From positions 1 to 64,000 of the forward strand of contig NZ_VZDO01000020.1 in the NCBI RefSeq assembly GCF_008802405.1: 64,000 nt of DNA, in the 5' to 3' direction. Position 1 is the stretch's first letter. Every line of letters begins with the position of its first letter. The position numbers and the translations under genes are program-made. Below are positions 60,095 through 64,000 of the stretch, one piece after another. The notes beneath the pieces were generated by a model. That model was not told the DNA's origin. It saw nothing but the letters and a program-made list of their open reading frames with translations, and searched no databases. Source of the DNA: Plantimonas leprariae (GTDB lineage Bacteria; Pseudomonadota; Alphaproteobacteria; Rhizobiales; Rhizobiaceae).

Positions 60095-60694
60095 ATGCCC
60101 GACGCCGCCTCCACCGGCACCGCTGCCTCTCCCGGCGGATCGGTGCTCGGGTCGCTCTTCGGGCTCGACGCGGACGAGGCGGCGGTTCTCGCCGATCTCG
60201 TGCGCGAAGGCGCTTCGGCCGGCGGCCTCGACGGGGCGCGGCTGGCGGCGGCGCTGGACGAAGGGCGTCCGCTCGGCGCCGCGCTCGGCCTGCCGCCGGC
60301 CTTGAGCGAAATCCTCTACGCGCGGGCGCACCGCTGGTTCGAGGCCGGACGGCCGGAACGGGCCGAACCGCTGTTCCGCGCGCTCTGCACGCTGGACGGC
60401 ACCGTCGCCGACTACTGGATCGGCCTCGGCATCTGCCTGCGCCTCGCCGAGCGGCTGGACCTCGCCGAACTCGCCTTCGCGACCGCGATCCGGCTACAGC
60501 CGGACTGGCCGCTGCCGCTCTTCCACCTCGCCGAGCTCCTGGCCCGATGCGGCCGGCTGGCCGAGGCGCGCGACGCGCTCGCCCGCTTCGAGCGCCTGTC
60601 GGCCGCCGCCGGCGACGCCACGCTGAAACCCGAAGCGGAGCGGCTCGCCGCGGTGCTCGCCGCCCACCGCGCCGGCAGCTCTTCGCGCGGATGA
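60095..60694 (+). CDS. TPR chaperone-like protein, third SycD-type
   Basis: 199 aa. An N-terminal helical region (LGSLFGLDADEAAVLADLVR) is followed by TPRs EILYARAHRWFEAGRPERAE, YWIGLGICLRLAERLDLAEL and LPLFHLAELLARCGRLAEAR. Between residues 60 and 90 the spacing resembles SycD. The gene starts 11 nt after the previous TPR gene and overlaps the next gene by 4 nt (ATGA), so it is probably the dedicated chaperone of that 423-aa protein or of the 422-aa protein after it. Confidence 0.68.
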   Translation: MPDAASTGTAASPGGSVLGSLFGLDADEAAVLADLVREGASAGGLDGARLAAALDEGRPLGAALGLPPALSEILYARAHRWFEAGRPERAEPLFRALCTLDGTVADYWIGLGICLRLAERLDLAELAFATAIRLQPDWPLPLFHLAELLARCGRLAEARDALARFERLSAAAGDATLKPEAERLAAVLAAHRAGSSSRG

Positions 60695-61962
60695 GCGTCG
60701 GCGGCATCGGCAGCGCCGGCGAGCTGCGTGAACTCTTCGCCCTGATCGGCCGCAACATCGCAGGCGATCCGCCGCCCGCCGAAACCGCCGCCCCGCCGCG
60801 GGCGCAAGCGGCGGAGACCGAGACCGGCGACGCGTCCGAGCCGCCGATCGCCGACAGGCACGGCACCCGCGACGCCGCGCCCACGGCGGCCGGTCCGGGG
60901 CTCGCGGGACTGCGCCCGCCCCGCCCCGCCGCGGCGGAAGCCGCGAGCGCGATGCTCGCCGCGATGCGAGCCGGCTGGAGTGCGTCCGCTTCGGGGACCG
61001 AAGACGAAGCGGCGCTATCGGACGAAGCTTCGGCCCCCGAGCCGGCATTTGCCCGACCGGAGCGAAACGCTTCGCGCTTTCCCGCAGCGCCGGCCTCCAT
61101 CGGATCCGGTTACGCGGCGGCGAACCTCGCGGAGAGCGAAGCCGGGCCGCTGCCGCGAGAACCCATTTCTTCCGCAATCGCCGAACGGAGGAAGCCGGCC
61201 GAGCTCGTCGCTTCGGCGGGGGCGAGCCCATTCACCCCCTCCATCGTCGAAGGCGAACCTCCGGTAGAGGGCGGAAGCGCGAGCGCGGGACCGGACTTCG
61301 CCTCGACGGGAGCGGTCGTCGCTTCTGCGGCGGAAGCGTCCCGTCGGCAGGGCCTTGGTTCGCCGCGGCCGGCCGGTTTCGACTGGACGCGGAACGACGG
61401 ATCGGCGGAGATCGCCGTCGAGGGCGACCTGCTCTCCGCACCGATCGGCGAGGTCGCCGGGCTGGCGGCGCGGCTCGCGGACGCGCGGCCGGGCCTCGAA
61501 CTCCTGTCGCTCGACTGGGCCGTCGCGGGATCGGTGCTGGCTAGCGAAACGCCGGATGCCGCGCTTCTCGCCGGCGCTCAGGCGGAACGCGCCGGCGTCC
61601 TCGCTTCCTTCATTCTGAACGCCGCGATGATCCCCGGCTGGCCGCCGCCGCGGCCGATCGAGAACCTCCCGGCGGGCGTCGCGGCCTTCGTCGCCGCCCG
61701 GCCGGAACTGACCGAGGCGGAGCGGGACCTAGTGCTCTTCCTCAGCAAGCTGCTGCACGGGCCGGGCCTGCTGGAACGTCTCCTCCGCCTGCTGGAGCGG
61801 GAGCGCAAGCGCTCGAAGCTGCTGGCGGCGCTGGCCCTCGTCCTCGCCGAGATCGAGGATTTCGCCGCGACCGTCACCGAGGAACTTGTTCGGGCCGAGG
61901 AAGCGCGGCTCGCGCCCGTTCGCGCCGAGGCCGGCCGGCGCGAGCGCCTGTCCTTACGTTGA
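60691..61962 (+). CDS. Unrecognised 423-aa T3SS-cluster protein
   Basis: No family recognised. Residues about 30-230 are low-complexity, rich in Ala, Pro, Glu and Ser and likely disordered. Residues about 240-423 appear folded: IAVEGDLLSAPIGEVAGLAA, LASFILNAAMIPGWPPPRPI, then a long helix-rich end LVLFLSKLLHGPGLLERLLR and RSKLLAALALVLAEIEDFAA. The disordered N-terminus plus folded C-terminus would suit a secreted protein or a FliK/SctP-like regulator (a PGWPPP turn before a helical end also occurs in flagellar hook-length relatives). It is translationally coupled to a TPR chaperone. Confidence 0.6.
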   Translation: MSVGGIGSAGELRELFALIGRNIAGDPPPAETAAPPRAQAAETETGDASEPPIADRHGTRDAAPTAAGPGLAGLRPPRPAAAEAASAMLAAMRAGWSASASGTEDEAALSDEASAPEPAFARPERNASRFPAAPASIGSGYAAANLAESEAGPLPREPISSAIAERRKPAELVASAGASPFTPSIVEGEPPVEGGSASAGPDFASTGAVVASAAEASRRQGLGSPRPAGFDWTRNDGSAEIAVEGDLLSAPIGEVAGLAARLADARPGLELLSLDWAVAGSVLASETPDAALLAGAQAERAGVLASFILNAAMIPGWPPPRPIENLPAGVAAFVAARPELTEAERDLVLFLSKLLHGPGLLERLLRLLERERKRSKLLAALALVLAEIEDFAATVTEELVRAEEARLAPVRAEAGRRERLSLR

Positions 61963-61972
61963 GACGAAGCGT

Positions 61973-62005
61973 CCTGTTCGGCACAATCCACCTCGCCCGA
62001 ACGGG
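61973..62005 (+). other. Inverted repeat before the 422-aa protein gene
   Basis: CCTGTTCGG (61973-61981) and CCGAACGGG (61997-62005) pair over nine positions with one G-T pair, loop 15 nt. It lies in the 80-bp gap after the 423-aa protein. No T-run. It may limit read-through or act in the leader of the next gene. Confidence 0.3.
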
Positions 62006-62042
62006 TTAGAGCTGCTTCCGGCTACTCAGCGAAGGCTCCGCG

Positions 62043-63311
62043 ATGTCCACCATCGGCACGATCTCCGGTCCGTCCTTCGTTCCCTCGACGCCGGACGAGA
62101 CGGCGAAGCCGCAGACCGCGGCGGCGGTCACCCGTGTCTCCAGCGCCGCGCCCGATGCCCGGTTGTCCGCGCTGCTCGACCAGATCGCCGGAAGCAGCTC
62201 CGGCGTCGGCCTCGCCGGCTTGCGGCCGGTCTCGGCCCCGGGTGACCTCGCGGTGCTGCTCGCCGAGGCGAGCCTCGCCTTGGAAAAGACCAACGACGCG
62301 GCATCCGGCTCGCGTGCGAGCCTCGTCCTCGCGAAGATCGTCAACGCGATGCAGGCCTACGATCCGGCCGCCGCGCGAGCGCTGGAGCAGGTCGAAACGG
62401 CGGCCGCCGCGACCGCCAAGGACAAACGCGAGGAGATCGCCGCGGAGCGCCAGCCGCTGGAGGCGCGCGTCGCGGAAGCGGAGAAGAGCGTCGAAAGCCT
62501 GAAAGCCGAGATCCGTTCGCTCGACGCTCCGATCGAGGCGGCACGGAAGGCGGTCGCGGCGCTGGAAGGCACGAAGGGCCACGAGACCGACCCCGCCTAC
62601 CTTCAGGCCGTGAAGAACCTGTCGACGCTGACGAACCGGCAGTCCGATCTCGGCAAGCAGTTGCCGGGCCGGGAAGCGGCGCTCGCCGCCGCGAAGGCCG
62701 ACCTCGCCGCCTATGCGAGGCAGGCGGCCGGCGAGGTCGGAGCGATCCTCGCCACGGAGGTCGGCCGGCTGGAGAAGTCCGACCGACGCACCGCGACGGA
62801 AGCGACCCGCCAGAGCATGGCGTCGGATGCGGACGGGCTCGGTCCGACCGACGCGGCCGGCGCGACGAAGCTCCTCGACAAGCTCGGCGGCGTGCTCACG
62901 GCGAAGGTCGCAGAATATACCGCAGCCGCGAACACGGCCTTCTCGCTCGCCCGGCTGCTCGCCTCGCTCGTCACCATCGCCGGCACGCGCGTCGCGGCCT
63001 TCGCCAGCGCGAGCTTCGCCTCCGAAACGACGGTCGGGCTGGAGCGGGGCCGCGACATCGACCAGCTCATGTCCGACCTCTTCGAGGCCGCTGCCGAAGG
63101 CGACCGCTCCGCCGCCATCGCCGATCCCGCCGCGGCGGAACGGCGCGCCGGGACGGAAGACGATGCCGCGGCGGTGGCGGCGCAGCGCGCGGCGACCGCG
63201 GTGCTCGCCGCCGCGACCGACCTTCTCGGCACCCTCGCCTCGCTCGACCCGCTCGTGGTCCAGGCGCCCCCCGTCCAGCCGGGCCGCAGCCGGATGCGGC
63301 TCGAGGTCTGA
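62043..63311 (+). CDS. Unrecognised 422-aa coiled-coil protein, possible second translocator or effector
   Basis: No family recognised with certainty. Residues about 65-105 (DLAVLLAEASLALEKTNDAA, RASLVLAKIVNAMQAY) recall the helix before the coiled coil in IpaB/YopB-type proteins. Residues 115-180 are coiled coil (EARVAEAEKSVESLKAEIRS), a second coil covers 205-245, and a weakly hydrophobic helix lies at about 300-325 (NTAFSLARLLASLVTIAGTR). Without a clear membrane hairpin it is not a standard SctE. No signal peptide. It stands between chaperone genes and sctV. Confidence 0.6.
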   Translation: MSTIGTISGPSFVPSTPDETAKPQTAAAVTRVSSAAPDARLSALLDQIAGSSSGVGLAGLRPVSAPGDLAVLLAEASLALEKTNDAASGSRASLVLAKIVNAMQAYDPAAARALEQVETAAAATAKDKREEIAAERQPLEARVAEAEKSVESLKAEIRSLDAPIEAARKAVAALEGTKGHETDPAYLQAVKNLSTLTNRQSDLGKQLPGREAALAAAKADLAAYARQAAGEVGAILATEVGRLEKSDRRTATEATRQSMASDADGLGPTDAAGATKLLDKLGGVLTAKVAEYTAAANTAFSLARLLASLVTIAGTRVAAFASASFASETTVGLERGRDIDQLMSDLFEAAAEGDRSAAIADPAAAERRAGTEDDAAAVAAQRAATAVLAAATDLLGTLASLDPLVVQAPPVQPGRSRMRLEV

Positions 63312-63549
63312 CGGTCGCGGAATCGGGGCTTCCTTCTCTAACCACGTTCGCCGGTGTTGCCGGTCAAACCCTTGACAGAATGGCCTTCCTGCCCGCACGG
63401 AAGAAACGGCGGGAGGCGCTTTCGAAGCCGCGCGGTCCGGAGGGGCGGGGCGGGCAGGACGCGGCGAACCGGCATCCAGGAATGACGACGGCAGGGCCTC
63501 GCGGCACCGGGTGACGACCCGGCGGCGCTCGGGTCGCGCGAGGGCTCCG

Positions 63550-64000
63550 ATGCAGCGCTTCCTTCAGACGATGTCGAAGCGGAACGACCTGATCCTGGCG
63601 TTCCTGCTCGTCTGCATCATCTTCATGATGATCCTGCCGCTGCCGATCGTGGTGGTGGACACGCTGATCGGCATCAACCTGACGCTGTCGGCGATCCTCC
63701 TGATGGTGGCGCTCTACCTCAAGGACGTCGTCCAGCTTTCGGCCTTCCCGTCGATCCTGCTGATCACGACGCTGTTCCGCCTGGCGCTGGCGATCTCGAC
63801 GACGCGCCTGATCCTCCTTCACGCCAATGCCGGCCACATCGTCGAGACCTTCGGCAAGTTCGTCGTCGGCGGCAACCTGATCGTCGGCGTGGTGATCTTC
63901 CTGATCCTCACCATCGTCAACTTCATGGTGATCACCAAGGGCTCGGAGCGCGTCGCGGAAGTCTCGGCGCGCTTCTCCTTGGATTCGATGCCCGGCAAGC
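63550..64000 (+). CDS. sctV: T3SS export gate protein SctV (N-terminal part, cut by window end)
   Basis: 150 codons of an FHIPEP family gate protein are visible. It starts [20 protein letters not shown] and runs through at least four membrane helices (about 15-35, 42-60, 65-85, 110-135). The family signature is present as [25 protein letters not shown] (core [14 protein letters not shown]), then [42 protein letters not shown] (core [16 protein letters not shown]). AGGG precedes the ATG by about 6 nt. The cytoplasmic nonameric ring domain, which binds SctX/SctY-type factors, is outside the window. Confidence 0.95.
   Translation, partial: MQRFLQTMSKRNDLILAFLLVCIIFMMILPLPIVVVDTLIGINLTLSAILLMVALYLKDVVQLSAFPSILLITTLFRLALAISTTRLILLHANAGHIVETFGKFVVGGNLIVGVVIFLILTIVNFMVITKGSERVAEVSARFSLDSMPGK

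Noticed and set aside
63372-63400. TTGACA at 63372-63377 as a sigma70 promoter for sctV
   Set aside because: No acceptable -10 hexamer at 16-18 nt; kept only as a weak hint.
33606-64000. Flagellar export system instead of an injectisome
   Set aside because: No flagellin, rod, hook or motor genes; a needle subunit, translocators, SctX/SctY, SycD-like and CesT-like chaperones and a secretin are present.

Overview
The window is very GC-rich DNA with dense, often ATGA-overlapping operons. It has GTG and TTG starts, several ABC uptake systems for peptide-like solutes, and a chemoreceptor tail ending in a WEEF-type pentapeptide. This fits an alphaproteobacterium, most likely Hyphomicrobiales (Rhizobiales); I cannot name a genus. 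I see no rRNA, tRNA, CRISPR array, transposase or integrase.

Left part (1-11 kb): the last 14 codons of a methyl-accepting chemotaxis protein and a strong terminator. These are followed by a 3-hydroxybutyrate-dehydrogenase-like SDR, a DUF3096 miniprotein, an NDH-2-like flavoprotein and an EI24 membrane protein. Next is a DNA-repair neighbourhood: two different endonuclease III paralogues and an Ada-like methyltransferase lacking the usual N-terminal domain. A minus-strand catabolic operon (GntR regulator, creatininase-like hydrolase, ketopantoate-reductase-like enzyme, SDR, M20 peptidase) is divergent from a complete Dpp-type ABC transporter and an M32 carboxypeptidase (11.4-18.4 kb). A perfect palindrome, CGTTCTA-N6-TAGAACG, lies between them and is the likely GntR operator.

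Middle part (18-33.6 kb): a polar amino-acid ABC transporter; a cassette of two paralogous MerR regulators flanked by two related small helical proteins; a GH2 beta-mannosidase with a TTG start behind a 14-bp perfect hairpin; and an AmiC/AmiR-controlled operon with ABC permeases, binding protein, acetamidase/formamidase and a double ABC ATPase. A terminator sits directly in front of amiC, as expected if AmiR acts by antitermination on its own operon.

Right part (33.6-64 kb): an almost complete non-flagellar type III secretion system (T3SS) that abuts the amide operon. The genes I can place are the gatekeeper SctW with a chaperone, needle SctF with a possible chaperone, a Crp/Fnr regulator, FHA-containing SctD and a secretin. 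The long minus-strand operon is sctI-J-K-L-N-O-P-Q-R-S-T-U, with two TPR genes upstream of sctI. On the plus strand are an lcrGVH-yopBD-like translocator block with SctX and SctY, further TPR/CesT chaperones, two unrecognised large proteins, and SctV cut by the window end. SctX, SctY, a YscG-like TPR gene before sctI and the lcrGV-X-Y-H-yopBD order point to the Ysc family. The secretin instead looks like a T2SS GspD (lipoprotein, N0-N1-N2-N3), and several parts (SctD, tip protein, SctT) are much larger than usual.
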